Shown here in pieces: positions 26,701-34,121 of a stretch of 64,000 bases of DNA. A model generated the notes under the pieces. That model was not told where the DNA came from, made no database searches, and saw nothing but the letters and a program-made list of their open reading frames with translations. Within the stretch, counting starts at the first letter, position 1; each line of letters begins with the position of its first letter. The translations under genes and the position numbers were made by a program. The DNA lies in NCBI RefSeq assembly GCF_000766145.1, contig NZ_JNFB01000047.1, positions 1 through 64,000 on the forward strand, in the 5' to 3' direction. The DNA is from Paenilisteria newyorkensis. GTDB lineage: Bacteria; Bacillota; Bacilli; Lactobacillales; Listeriaceae.

Positions 26701-29338
26701 CAAGGATACAACAACACAAGCAAAAATTGACGATGCACAAAAACAAATTGATTTAGTGAAGACAGAAGATGTGAAGAAAGAATTGCAAAAAGACCTAGAT
26801 CGCGCCCAAGAATTATTGGATATGAAAAAAGCAGTGAATGAACTATTCACAAATGACGATCCAACAAGCGGTAAAATAAAGGATACAGTAGATCAAGCAG
26901 CGATTGATAAAGTACAAGATTTAATCAACATTTTACCCGATGGAGACATGAAAACAGCCTTGCAAAGTGACTTAGATCGTGCGCAAGAACTATTAGATCA
27001 AAAAACAGCAACACAAGCCGAAAAAGAAAAACAAGACGCGGCAACTAAAGCTGTAAAAGAATTATTCACAAGTAATGACCCAACAACTAATGCTATCAAA
27101 GATCCAACGAATCAAGCAGCGATTGACAAAGCTCAAGATGCGATTAATACTTTAGCTGATGGCACTGTAAAAACAGCATTACAAAAAGATTTAGATAAAG
27201 CGCAAGAGTTACTGGACCAACGTAATGCAGCACAAACAGAACAACAAAAACAAGATGCGGCAAATCAAGCGGTGAAAGAACTATTCACTAATAATGATCC
27301 TGCAAGTGATACCATCAAAGATACTACAAAACAACAATCGATTGATAATGCACAAAAAACAATTGATATTTTAGCAGAAGGTCCAACCAAAGTAGCATTA
27401 CAAAAAGAGTTAGACCGTGCCCAAGAATTACTAGATGCACGTCAAGCGGCAGAAGAAGCAGAGTTAAGGCAACAAGGTGCAGCGAAATATGCTGTAAATC
27501 AATTATTCCAAAATAATACACCAGCATCAGATGCTATCAAAGATACGACAACACAAGCAAAAATTGATGATGCACAAGCAGAAATTAATGCAGTGAAGGA
27601 TGCAACAATTAAAGCAGCTCTCCAAAAAGATTTAGACAGAGCACAAGAACTACTGAACGCTAAGCAAGCAGGGGATAAAGCTATCCAAGATGCAGCTGAA
27701 AAAGCAGTGAAGGAATTGTTTAGCAATGACAATCCAGCAAGCAATGCCATCAAAGACACGACAAATCAAGCAGCAATTGACAGCGCAAGAGCAGCGGTAC
27801 AAAAAGTCACAGATCCGGCGAAAAAAGCAGCATTGACAGCCGATTTGGACAAAGCTCAAAACTTATTAGATGCTAAAAAAGCAGCACAAGACGCAGCAGA
27901 TAAAGCAGTGAACGAATTGTTCAACAATAATAATCCAGCAAACACAATCAAAGATGCGACAAATCAAAAAGCAATTGATGATGCCAAGACAGCAATCGAA
28001 AAAGTCACAGATGCAGATAAGAAAGCAGCCCTACAAAAAGATTTAGATAAAGCACAACAACAGCTAAATGATCGCAACACGATTATACTTGCTATCCCAC
28101 AATTGAACCCAATGACAGAGGCAGACACAGTATTTAGCGGTAAATTAGATGTTTCGCAATACAATCCTGGAACGATTCGTATTTATATCAATAATGCACC
28201 GGCCACAGTTGTGGCGGTTGACGCTAACGGTAACTTCTCATATAACATTGGAAACCGTAAAGCTGGTGATGTTATCGGCGTAGATTACAAAGATCGTACT
28301 GGTCAATACAATGCCAATACAAAAACATCGATTACGGTAACACCAATAACTAGCAACGTAACTATCAACAAAATGACAGAAAATGATGACACAGTTACTG
28401 GTAAAGTAGCACCAAATGCAAAAGTAAGATATGTTGTCAATGGTCAAGCAGTAAATGTTGGTTATGCAGATGCAAACGGTAATTACTCGATGTATATTGG
28501 CAAACAAAAAGTAGGAACAGTTGTCGGTGTAGAAGTATTTGACCCAGCAACAAATAAATACAAAGCTGCAGTAACAACAACCGTACTAGCAGTGAATGTT
28601 ACGATTCAACCAATGACAAACGCAAATGACACGGTAACAGGAACAGCCCCTGCGAATGCAAAACTAAGGTTCTTAATCAACGGTGTAGCAGTAAACGTAG
28701 GAACAGCCGATGCGAGTGGTAACTACAGCAAATATGTAGGAACACAACTTGTAGGAACAATGGTAGCGGTAGAAATGCTGAACCCTGAAACAGGAAAATA
28801 CGAACTTGCGAAAACAATCACTGTAACAGGAGCGCCAAAAAGCACGGAATATACAGTGAACGAATTGACAACAGACGGCGATACTCTTACAGGTAAAGCC
28901 CCAGCAGGAGCAAAACTAAGATTCTCTATCAACGGTAACCTAGTTAGCGTTATCACAGCAGACGCATCAGGAAATTACAGCAAATTTATTGGTAAACAAA
29001 AAGCCGGCGCAGTCGTTAGCGTAGAGCTTTTAAATGAAAACACAAACCAATATACAGCACCAAAATCAGTAACAGTTACAACTGGAACAGGTAATGCAAC
29101 ATTGGCACCAGTCATCAATACAATCACAGAAGGTCAAGGCGTAGTTACCGGTACAGTTCCAACGAGCATCGTACAAGTCAGAGTATGGGTAAACGACGTT
29201 GCACAAACAATGGTATCTGCAACAAACGGTAACTTCACATGGACAAAAGCAAATCTAAAAGCCGGCGATACAGTCAAAGTAGACTATAAAGATGCTACTG
29301 GAACTTGGATTTCAGCAGAAAAAGTTGTAACAAAATAA
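23771..29338 (+). CDS. Large secreted adhesin: pectate-lyase-like domain, 14 helical repeats, 5 Ig-like domains
   Basis: The 1855-residue protein has a signal peptide ending near MASAAEL (about residue 47). It continues with a beta-helical pectate-lyase-like adhesive domain (about 50-430), 14 repeats of about 70 residues (about 456-1436, each with AVxELFxNxxP..IKDTTxQxxID..LQKDLDRAQELL, similar to the 'Cry1Ac D-VI-related' domains) and five bacterial Ig-like domains of about 83 residues (1438-1855). There is no LPXTG, WxL, GW or other anchor at the C-terminus, so surface retention must be indirect or the protein is released. AAGGAGA precedes ATG 23771. A second protein with the same repeat and Ig domains is at 55999-58560. 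Neighbouring Crp- and Mga-type regulators are candidate controllers. Confidence 0.88.
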   Translation: MQQSTKKNYKSKIIKITAATAITLSSLASLPYNLMTTEAMMASAAELTKSVDVATFAQFKTALEDATVTDIQLKNSLTLTASITTTKGAIKNIHGNGNLIDLKGYKVLLADGASGLVENATITSASGNNYSLFYSENTSTKLVYRDINQSGGYLPRMAGELRLEGNITHSTTGGNNSFEGRNLTIASGANVQFTNPTSGAYSSIDMNATYGPSTLLIEKGGYLNIDTAATTWSGIWLYQGSNMIVDGTLDLKTKLHGINVQKGAESATITVSGEMNIDSQDKAILGDISKLEFLEGSKSKISSASTTWPLTIGTMILRDNSDVEIEATSTAGSHSAVTLSQKQNTQGFTAEPKANFSITTNNGKTAIDGYSTSQAVKIQSATGITTWTASDLKLNAPGTPYNGPFTASYQVLSQVKSNLTSNNADFQNNFDTKTASKIASGSYSVLTKDVETLDQAKKAVNDLFKGSNPINDITDTLTQAEIDNAKTLVNKVTDQTQKDALNKDIVKAQQQLDQKNAAIQAEKDKQDAATKAVKELFTNDDPATDTIKDATNQTAIDNAQKAIDLLAAGPIKTEMQKDLNRAQELLNQKNAEEAEKAKQDAANKAVKELFTNDDPATDAIKTTTDQTAINNAQNAIDSVTDEPTKAAMQKDLDRAQELLDQKNAAQTEKEKQDAATKVVKELFTNDDPATDAIKDITKQTTIDNAQKAINLLAEGPLKVSLQKDLDRAQELLDARQAAADAELKQQGAAKYAVNQLFQNNSPATDIIKDTTTQARIDDAQEQIDLVTNTDVKKALQKDLDRAQELLNAKQAAEKAVNELFTNNSPAGDTIKDTTNQAAIDKAQELIQGLPDGDSKTALQKDLDRAQELLDQKTATQAEQAKKDAADKAVKELFINDTPASDAIKDTTKQQAIDNAQKAIDLLVDGPAKTAMQKDLDRAQELLDARQAAADAELKQQGAATYAVEQLFQDNSPITDVIKDTTTQAKIDDAQKQIDLVKTEDVKKELQKDLDRAQELLDMKKAVNELFTNDDPTSGKIKDTVDQAAIDKVQDLINILPDGDMKTALQSDLDRAQELLDQKTATQAEKEKQDAATKAVKELFTSNDPTTNAIKDPTNQAAIDKAQDAINTLADGTVKTALQKDLDKAQELLDQRNAAQTEQQKQDAANQAVKELFTNNDPASDTIKDTTKQQSIDNAQKTIDILAEGPTKVALQKELDRAQELLDARQAAEEAELRQQGAAKYAVNQLFQNNTPASDAIKDTTTQAKIDDAQAEINAVKDATIKAALQKDLDRAQELLNAKQAGDKAIQDAAEKAVKELFSNDNPASNAIKDTTNQAAIDSARAAVQKVTDPAKKAALTADLDKAQNLLDAKKAAQDAADKAVNELFNNNNPANTIKDATNQKAIDDAKTAIEKVTDADKKAALQKDLDKAQQQLNDRNTIILAIPQLNPMTEADTVFSGKLDVSQYNPGTIRIYINNAPATVVAVDANGNFSYNIGNRKAGDVIGVDYKDRTGQYNANTKTSITVTPITSNVTINKMTENDDTVTGKVAPNAKVRYVVNGQAVNVGYADANGNYSMYIGKQKVGTVVGVEVFDPATNKYKAAVTTTVLAVNVTIQPMTNANDTVTGTAPANAKLRFLINGVAVNVGTADASGNYSKYVGTQLVGTMVAVEMLNPETGKYELAKTITVTGAPKSTEYTVNELTTDGDTLTGKAPAGAKLRFSINGNLVSVITADASGNYSKFIGKQKAGAVVSVELLNENTNQYTAPKSVTVTTGTGNATLAPVINTITEGQGVVTGTVPTSIVQVRVWVNDVAQTMVSATNGNFTWTKANLKAGDTVKVDYKDATGTWISAEKVVTK
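25137..28080 (+). repeat. Tandem coding repeats of the adhesin (14 units, ~210 bp)
   Basis: Fourteen units, each with an [AV]VxxLF.x..P core, occupy this stretch. A three-unit higher-order pattern is visible: units 4-5-6 and 7-8-9 share the same linkers (DARQAAADAELKQQGAA before units 5 and 8, and no linker before 6 and 9), and 11-12 repeats the first two parts. This points to segmental duplication and makes length variation between strains likely. Confidence 0.85.
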
Positions 29339-29350
29339 TAAAAAACGAGC

Positions 29351-29382
29351 TGGGACAGGAAAACGGTTTTCCGTCCCAGTAT
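29351..29382 (+). other. Hairpin after the adhesin gene, without U-tract
   Basis: CTGGGAC.GGAAAAC pairs with GTTTTCC.GTCCCAG. The sequence after it is TATATGAAAT, so in the sense direction there is no U-tract; the T run is on the opposite strand (from TAATAAAAAACGAG). It may stabilise the 3' end or be a weak terminator. Confidence 0.6.
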
Positions 29383-29402
29383 ATGAAATCAGTAACATAA
29401 TA

Positions 29403-29480
29403 GAATGGCGGATGTTGAAGCCAAATCTGATTTCTAATCCATTCTCAAAAATGGTTTAATAGAGTTAACAGCAAGAACAA
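29403..29480 (+). repeat. 79-bp direct repeat, copy 2
   Basis: This is the partner of 22642-22720 (GAATGGCGGATGTTGAAGCC start). It lies between the adhesin hairpin and a duplicated adhesin tail. Confidence 0.8.
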
Positions 29481-29495
29481 CAAAGCAGTCAATAC

Positions 29496-29571
29496 AGCCA
29501 AAGTTTTAACAAAATAATAAAAAATGAGCTAGGACGGGAAACACAGTTTTTCCGTCCTAGTATATAAAAAT
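29496..29571 (+). repeat. Duplicated adhesin 3' end and hairpin
   Basis: This stretch repeats the last adhesin codons, the tandem TAA-TAA and the following hairpin (original at about 29315-29389). The stem changed from CTGGGAC/GTCCCAG to CTAGGAC/GTCCTAG, a compensatory pair change. It looks like the end of a lost tandem paralogue of the adhesin. As in copy 1, no T run follows the hairpin. Confidence 0.75.
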
Positions 29572-29586
29572 AAGCGAGGTAATAGA

Positions 29587-30084
29587 ATGAAAAAATTAGC
29601 AATCGGACTCGTAGCAGTAATTGGCCTCACATCGGCACTTACAGGATGTGGAAATCCATCATCAGAAAAAGACCAAACAGAAACAAAACAAGTAGCACAA
29701 CAAGAAACAGTAAAAGCAACAGACCAAAAAACAGTCAAACTAGGCGATCATGTAGATTTTCTAGGACTGATTGTTACATTTGAAAAAGCCACCTATTTAG
29801 AAAATGACAAAGGCGTCAAAAATAGTGTGATGAAAATAGATATGAAAGTAGAAAATAAATCCGCTGCATCACGTGGCTTTACAACAATCGATATGGAGAT
29901 TAAAGACAGCAAAGGCAAGAAATTAGCGATTTATCCAGGCGAGAACCTAGGTGAGAAAATCAAACCAGGCAAGTCCATCAGCGGTTCAGGCTATTTCACA
30001 GTGAACGGCAATGCACCATACACAATCACCTACAAAGACCAAGACTCAGATAAAAAGGCTTCATGGAAAGTGGAGGTTAAATAG
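29587..30084 (+). CDS. DUF4352-like lipoprotein
   Basis: The 165-residue lipoprotein has the lipobox LTGC (about residues 18-21), a Glu/Thr/Gln-rich spacer and an Ig-like beta-sandwich of the DUF4352/telomeric-repeat-binding-like type. That domain contains VDFLGLIVTFEKATYLEND and SGSGYFTVNG. Function unknown; it probably sits on the outer membrane face. It lies immediately before the polysaccharide genes, its end only 3 bases from the next start, so it is probably part of that transcript. No promoter is evident between the upstream hairpin and its ribosome binding site (GAGGTAATAG). Confidence 0.78.
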   Translation: MKKLAIGLVAVIGLTSALTGCGNPSSEKDQTETKQVAQQETVKATDQKTVKLGDHVDFLGLIVTFEKATYLENDKGVKNSVMKIDMKVENKSAASRGFTTIDMEIKDSKGKKLAIYPGENLGEKIKPGKSISGSGYFTVNGNAPYTITYKDQDSDKKASWKVEVK

Positions 30085-30086
30085 CA

Positions 30087-30755
30087 TTGGAGCAAAAAAC
30101 AATTGAACTAGCCGACTTTTTATACGTGTTAAAAAAATGGTTCTGGCTCATCATTATCCTATGTATCGTTGGTGCAATGAGCGGATTTGTTATTTCAAAA
30201 GAGTTTATGACCCCAATCTATGAATCTCAATCACAATTAGTTATTAAGCAAGAACAACCCAAAAATAACACGACTACAACGTCAGAAACACAGAGTAACA
30301 TCCAGCTCGTCAACACCTACAAAATCATCCTAGTAAGTCCAACTGTGCTAGAGACGGTAATCAAAAATTTAGACTTACCAGAAACAACAGCGCAACTAGC
30401 AAAACAAATATTAATCGAGAACTCGAAAGACTCTCAAGTGCTTACTGTCAACGTATTAAATGCAGATCGTGAACTAGCAAAACAAATAAATCAACAACTG
30501 ATCCAAGCAGCAACGAAAGAATCCGATAAAATCATGTCCGCCAATAATATCCGAGTTTTGACCAAACCAACTGAGAATATGTCGCCGGTTAAGCCGAATA
30601 AAACATTGGTGATTGGCGTGGGATTCATTGTCGGGCTCCTCGTAGCTATCTCGATTATTGTTATCAAAGAAACGATGAGACAGCATATCAGAGATGAAAA
30701 AGAGCTGCGAGCGATTATTAAAGCCACCCATTTAGGCAATATAAATCAATTTTGA
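30087..30755 (+). CDS. Polysaccharide copolymerase / chain-length regulator (Wzz, CapA/YveK type)
   Basis: The 222-residue membrane protein has two transmembrane segments (about residues 17-37 and 172-194) enclosing an extracytoplasmic region of about 130 residues, as in the activator subunit of Gram-positive BY-kinases. The conserved proline-rich segment before TM2 is PTENMSPVKPNKTL. It controls polymer length and activates the kinase encoded next. It starts with TTG 30087; GGAGG lies 11 bases upstream inside the preceding gene's end. Confidence 0.9.
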   Translation: MEQKTIELADFLYVLKKWFWLIIILCIVGAMSGFVISKEFMTPIYESQSQLVIKQEQPKNNTTTTSETQSNIQLVNTYKIILVSPTVLETVIKNLDLPETTAQLAKQILIENSKDSQVLTVNVLNADRELAKQINQQLIQAATKESDKIMSANNIRVLTKPTENMSPVKPNKTLVIGVGFIVGLLVAISIIVIKETMRQHIRDEKELRAIIKATHLGNINQF

Positions 30756-30768
30756 TAGGAGAAAATGT

Positions 30769-31455
30769 ATGCTATCACTATCTCGGAAAAAAAATAAACC
30801 ACCAGTGAATCGACTAGCCCAGTTGGGAGGAAATAAGTCAGTCAATGAACAGTTTCGCATTATTAGAACGAATATCGAGTTCGTCTCCATGGGACAAAAT
30901 AACGTGTACCTTATCACATCAAGCATTCCCGGAGAAGGTAAGTCCACGATAACATCGAACATCGCGATGACTTTTGGTCAGCAAAATAAGAAGGTATTAC
31001 TGATTGACGGCGATATGAGACGACCGACACAAGACAAGCTATTTCGCAGGTTAAACAATGTCGGATTGAGTACATTGCTTGCCAACCAACACACATTGGA
31101 AGAAGCGATTCAACCGATTGAAGAATACAACATCGACTTTTTACCAAGTGGCCCCGTTCCACCTAATCCCGCTGAATTACTTTCCTCGACTAAACTTGAA
31201 AAACTACTGGAAGAATGCAAACAGAAATACGATCTCATTTTCATTGACAGTCCGCCACTGATTGATATTGCCGATGGACCAATTTTAGCGAGTAAGGTAG
31301 ATGGAACTTTTCTTATCGTACGAGCATACAAGACATATAAAGCGGAGATTCAGAAAAGTGTACAAATACTAGAACAATCTAATAGTAAAGTCATGGGATA
31401 TATTCTAAACGATGTGAAAAAACAAGGCCAGGGCAAAAACTATTATGTCTATTAA
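30769..31455 (+). CDS. Tyrosine-protein kinase of the CpsD/CapB (BY-kinase) family
   Basis: The 228-residue cytoplasmic kinase has Walker A SSIPGEGKST (about residues 48-57), Walker A' LLIDGDMRRP, and Walker B LIFIDSPP. The tyrosine cluster at the C-terminus is short (NYYVY). It works with the preceding CapA-like subunit, and cycles of autophosphorylation regulate polymer assembly and enzymes such as the UDP-sugar dehydrogenase encoded downstream. No cognate PHP-type phosphatase is found next to it; hisJ at 58.8 kb has a PHP fold but belongs to histidine synthesis. Confidence 0.93.
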   Translation: MLSLSRKKNKPPVNRLAQLGGNKSVNEQFRIIRTNIEFVSMGQNNVYLITSSIPGEGKSTITSNIAMTFGQQNKKVLLIDGDMRRPTQDKLFRRLNNVGLSTLLANQHTLEEAIQPIEEYNIDFLPSGPVPPNPAELLSSTKLEKLLEECKQKYDLIFIDSPPLIDIADGPILASKVDGTFLIVRAYKTYKAEIQKSVQILEQSNSKVMGYILNDVKKQGQGKNYYVY

Positions 31456-31476
31456 ATGATAAGGATGCGTTTATAA

Positions 31477-32919
31477 ATGGAACAGACTAATTTTCAACAA
31501 GTAAAAAATACGTTAATACTAGGTGCTGGCGACACGGGTCATATTATTGCTAAGAAAATCATGAAAGAACAAGAGGGAACATTTAAAATACTTGGTTTTC
31601 TAGATGATGCAAAAGAGAAACAAGACGTTAGCCTAGCTGGTGTTTCAGTTATCGGAACTTTAGCAGACTTACAACGGTTGATCAAGCTATATGATATAAA
31701 GCTAGTTATTGTCGCTATTACGAACATGGATCGAATCGCTTTTACAAGAATAGAGAGCCTTTGTAAACTTGCTGACGTAGAGTTGAGACGAATTCCATGC
31801 ATTGAAGACTTACTTTTAAAAAATGAGCCGCTCATCAATTTAGCAGATATTCCAACACAATCTTTATTAAATCGTGAACCAATTCAGTTAAATGATGCGG
31901 CTATCAAACAGCAATTGCATCAGCAAACGGTATTAATCACAGGTGCTGGAGGTTCCATCGGTTCGGAGATGTGTCGCCAGCTTTTGAAATATGAACCGAA
32001 GTCACTGATACTGCTTGGTCATGGTGAGAATAGTATTTATCTGATTGAGCAAGAGTTGCGTGAAAAGGCTGGGAATACAACGCTTATCCCGGTTATCGCG
32101 GATATTAAAAATCGCCAACAAATGCATGAAATCGTGGGAGAATACGCTCCGAATGCGATCTATCACGCGGCAGCGCACAAACACGTAACATTGATGGAGA
32201 CAAATCCACATGAAGCGATTAGCAACAACGTGATTGGAACAAGAAACATTAGTGAAGCGGCGGATCGATTCGGCGTACAATCGTTTGTGATGATTTCATC
32301 GGATAAAGCAGTCAACCCAACAGGCGTAATGGGTGCATCCAAACGAATGTGTGAAATGATCATCCAAGAATTCGCACAAAAAAGCGCTACAAAATTCTCG
32401 GCGGTCCGTTTTGGAAATGTACTCGGTAGTCGCGGCAGTGTTGTCCCAATGTTCAAAAAACAAATCGCTAAAGGTGGTCCGGTGACGGTAACCGATCCGC
32501 AGATGACACGATTCTTCATGACGATTCCCGAAGCGGCGAGCCTCGTTTTACAATCTGGTGTTTTCTCACAAGGCGGCGAAATCTTTGTTTTAGATATGGG
32601 TGAGGAAGTCAAAATTCTAGATTTAGCGAAAAATATCATCCGATTATCGGGCTATTCCTTAGATGACATTGAAATTAAATTCACTGGTTTACGCCCAGGC
32701 GAGAAACTATATGAAGAATTATTGCTAGAGAATGAACTGGAGCCTCAACAAATATATCCTAAAATCTACGTTGGTAAGACAAAATTTGTGAGTTTTGAAA
32801 CGTTGCATAGAATTTTAGAAAACAACGACAAGTGGACAAAAGAGGAACTGCGCAAAGAGATGTTGGCGCTAGCGAATAGTAAACAGGTAACGCAAGAAAA
32901 AAATAATTTAAAAGTCTAG
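31477..32919 (+). CDS. UDP-HexNAc 4,6-dehydratase (CapD/EpsC/PglF-like), without membrane domain
   Basis: The 480-residue nucleotide-sugar dehydratase has two Rossmann regions: TLILGAGDTGHIIAKKI at about residue 13 and TVLITGAGGSIGSEMCR at about 151. Dehydratase motifs are SSDKAVNPTGVMGASKR and RFGNVLGSRGSVVPMF. It should convert UDP-GlcNAc to the 4-keto-6-deoxy sugar, the first step to bacillosamine. Typical EpsC/PglF proteins are about 600 residues with four N-terminal transmembrane helices. These are missing here, and the start (AAGGATG before ATG 31477) lies close after the kinase gene, so this is a genuinely shorter form. Confidence 0.9.
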   Translation: MEQTNFQQVKNTLILGAGDTGHIIAKKIMKEQEGTFKILGFLDDAKEKQDVSLAGVSVIGTLADLQRLIKLYDIKLVIVAITNMDRIAFTRIESLCKLADVELRRIPCIEDLLLKNEPLINLADIPTQSLLNREPIQLNDAAIKQQLHQQTVLITGAGGSIGSEMCRQLLKYEPKSLILLGHGENSIYLIEQELREKAGNTTLIPVIADIKNRQQMHEIVGEYAPNAIYHAAAHKHVTLMETNPHEAISNNVIGTRNISEAADRFGVQSFVMISSDKAVNPTGVMGASKRMCEMIIQEFAQKSATKFSAVRFGNVLGSRGSVVPMFKKQIAKGGPVTVTDPQMTRFFMTIPEAASLVLQSGVFSQGGEIFVLDMGEEVKILDLAKNIIRLSGYSLDDIEIKFTGLRPGEKLYEELLLENELEPQQIYPKIYVGKTKFVSFETLHRILENNDKWTKEELRKEMLALANSKQVTQEKNNLKV

Positions 32920-32931
32920 GTGGTGAGTCGT

Positions 32932-34119
32932 TTGAACTGGTTGTTTGCACACGATAATCGATTCTTGGAAGCGGAAGATGGGCAAGTATACTCGGAAGTG
33001 GCCTTCTCGTATAGCAATTGGGAACGCTATGTGGCGCATGTGGATCAGCTCACTGTCATGGCGCGCATGGAGTCGTTGGGGGATTTGGATACGAAGTTTT
33101 TAAATCTTTCAAGTGGAGAAAAAGTCGTGTTTGAAGGCATGCCAAATCCATATGGAATGAGGGCTTTTACGCCATTTCCACGAGGATACAAAGCGATACT
33201 CGCGGCGGTTGAAAAAGCGGATGGCGTCATCGCTCGCTTACCTTCAGAAATCGGCTATATGGCAGTCAAAGCAGCTCGGAAAACGAAGACGCCTTACTGT
33301 ATCGAAGTCGTTGGCGATGCTTATAACGCCATGGCGACGTACGGCGATTGGAAAGGGAAATTGTACGCTCCTTTTGCAGAACGGAAAATGAAGCGAAGCA
33401 TTAGCAAATCCCAACATACGCTTTACATCACGGACAGACACTTACAAGAACGTTACCCGACGAAGGCTCAAAGCGTCTCTTGTTCCAATGTAGAACTTTC
33501 CAAACTAGCAATAGAAACAATCGAGCGACGCCAAGCAAGAAATGCGAAGCCAGCAGAAAAACTGATTATCGGCATGAATGGTTCGTTATCTTCGCCTTAC
33601 AAAGGTTTTGAAACTGCTTTCCAAGCGCTTGCAAGTATTCAAGCGGGCTTACCGCCGTTCGAGTTTCGCATTTTAGGGCGTGGATCGAAAGAAGATTGGC
33701 TTGAAACGATTGAGCAACTAGGTTTAACAGAACACGTCGTTTTTTCAGGAACATTACCACATCAAGCCGTCTACGAATGGCTGGATGATATCGATATTTT
33801 CCTGATGCCCAGCAAAACGGAAGGGCAAGGAAGAGCTTTAATCGAAGCCTTATCAAGAGGTTGCAGTTGCTTAGGGTCGAACGTTGGCGGCATTCCAGAA
33901 CTCATCACCGAAGAACAACTACACGAGCCGAATGACACGGCTGGACTAGCGGATAAATTAGTCGAACTTGCAAACAATCGAGAACAGCGACAGCGATACG
34001 CCAAGTTGGCTTTTGAACGAGCAGCAGTTTTTCAGAGAGAACGATTACAAGACATCAGACAACAATTCTTTCAGGATTTTAAAAACACCATACACAACAA
34101 ACGAAATGAGGAATTATAA
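32932..34119 (+). CDS. Glycosyltransferase, GT4-like
   Basis: The product of about 395 residues has a GT-B C-terminal half: IIGMNGSLSSPYKGFETAFQAL, FRILGRGSKEDW, and the nucleotide-sugar site DIFLMPSKTEGQGRALIEALSRG with a GxGRALIEA pattern near residue 290. It transfers a sugar to the growing repeat unit; donor and linkage are unknown. The likely start is TTG 32932, with AGGTGGTGAG upstream. GTG codons at 32920 and 32923 are in frame but overlap that site. It follows the dehydratase gene directly. Confidence 0.85.
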   Translation: MNWLFAHDNRFLEAEDGQVYSEVAFSYSNWERYVAHVDQLTVMARMESLGDLDTKFLNLSSGEKVVFEGMPNPYGMRAFTPFPRGYKAILAAVEKADGVIARLPSEIGYMAVKAARKTKTPYCIEVVGDAYNAMATYGDWKGKLYAPFAERKMKRSISKSQHTLYITDRHLQERYPTKAQSVSCSNVELSKLAIETIERRQARNAKPAEKLIIGMNGSLSSPYKGFETAFQALASIQAGLPPFEFRILGRGSKEDWLETIEQLGLTEHVVFSGTLPHQAVYEWLDDIDIFLMPSKTEGQGRALIEALSRGCSCLGSNVGGIPELITEEQLHEPNDTAGLADKLVELANNREQRQRYAKLAFERAAVFQRERLQDIRQQFFQDFKNTIHNKRNEEL

Positions 34120-34121
34120 TA

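Noticed and set aside
25137-28080. Regular repeats that might suggest a CRISPR array
   Set aside because: The units are about 210 bases, in frame, without unique spacers, and encode protein domains. No cas genes are in the window.
25096-28956. Several antisense open frames inside the adhesin gene
   Set aside because: They recur once per repeat unit because the coding repeats lack stops on the other strand. No ribosome binding sites or independent support.
27300-29338. Cell-wall sorting signal in either large surface protein
   Set aside because: I looked for LPXTG or a variant, a hydrophobic segment and a basic tail at the C-termini of the proteins ending at 29338 and 58560. Both end in Ig-like domain sequence.
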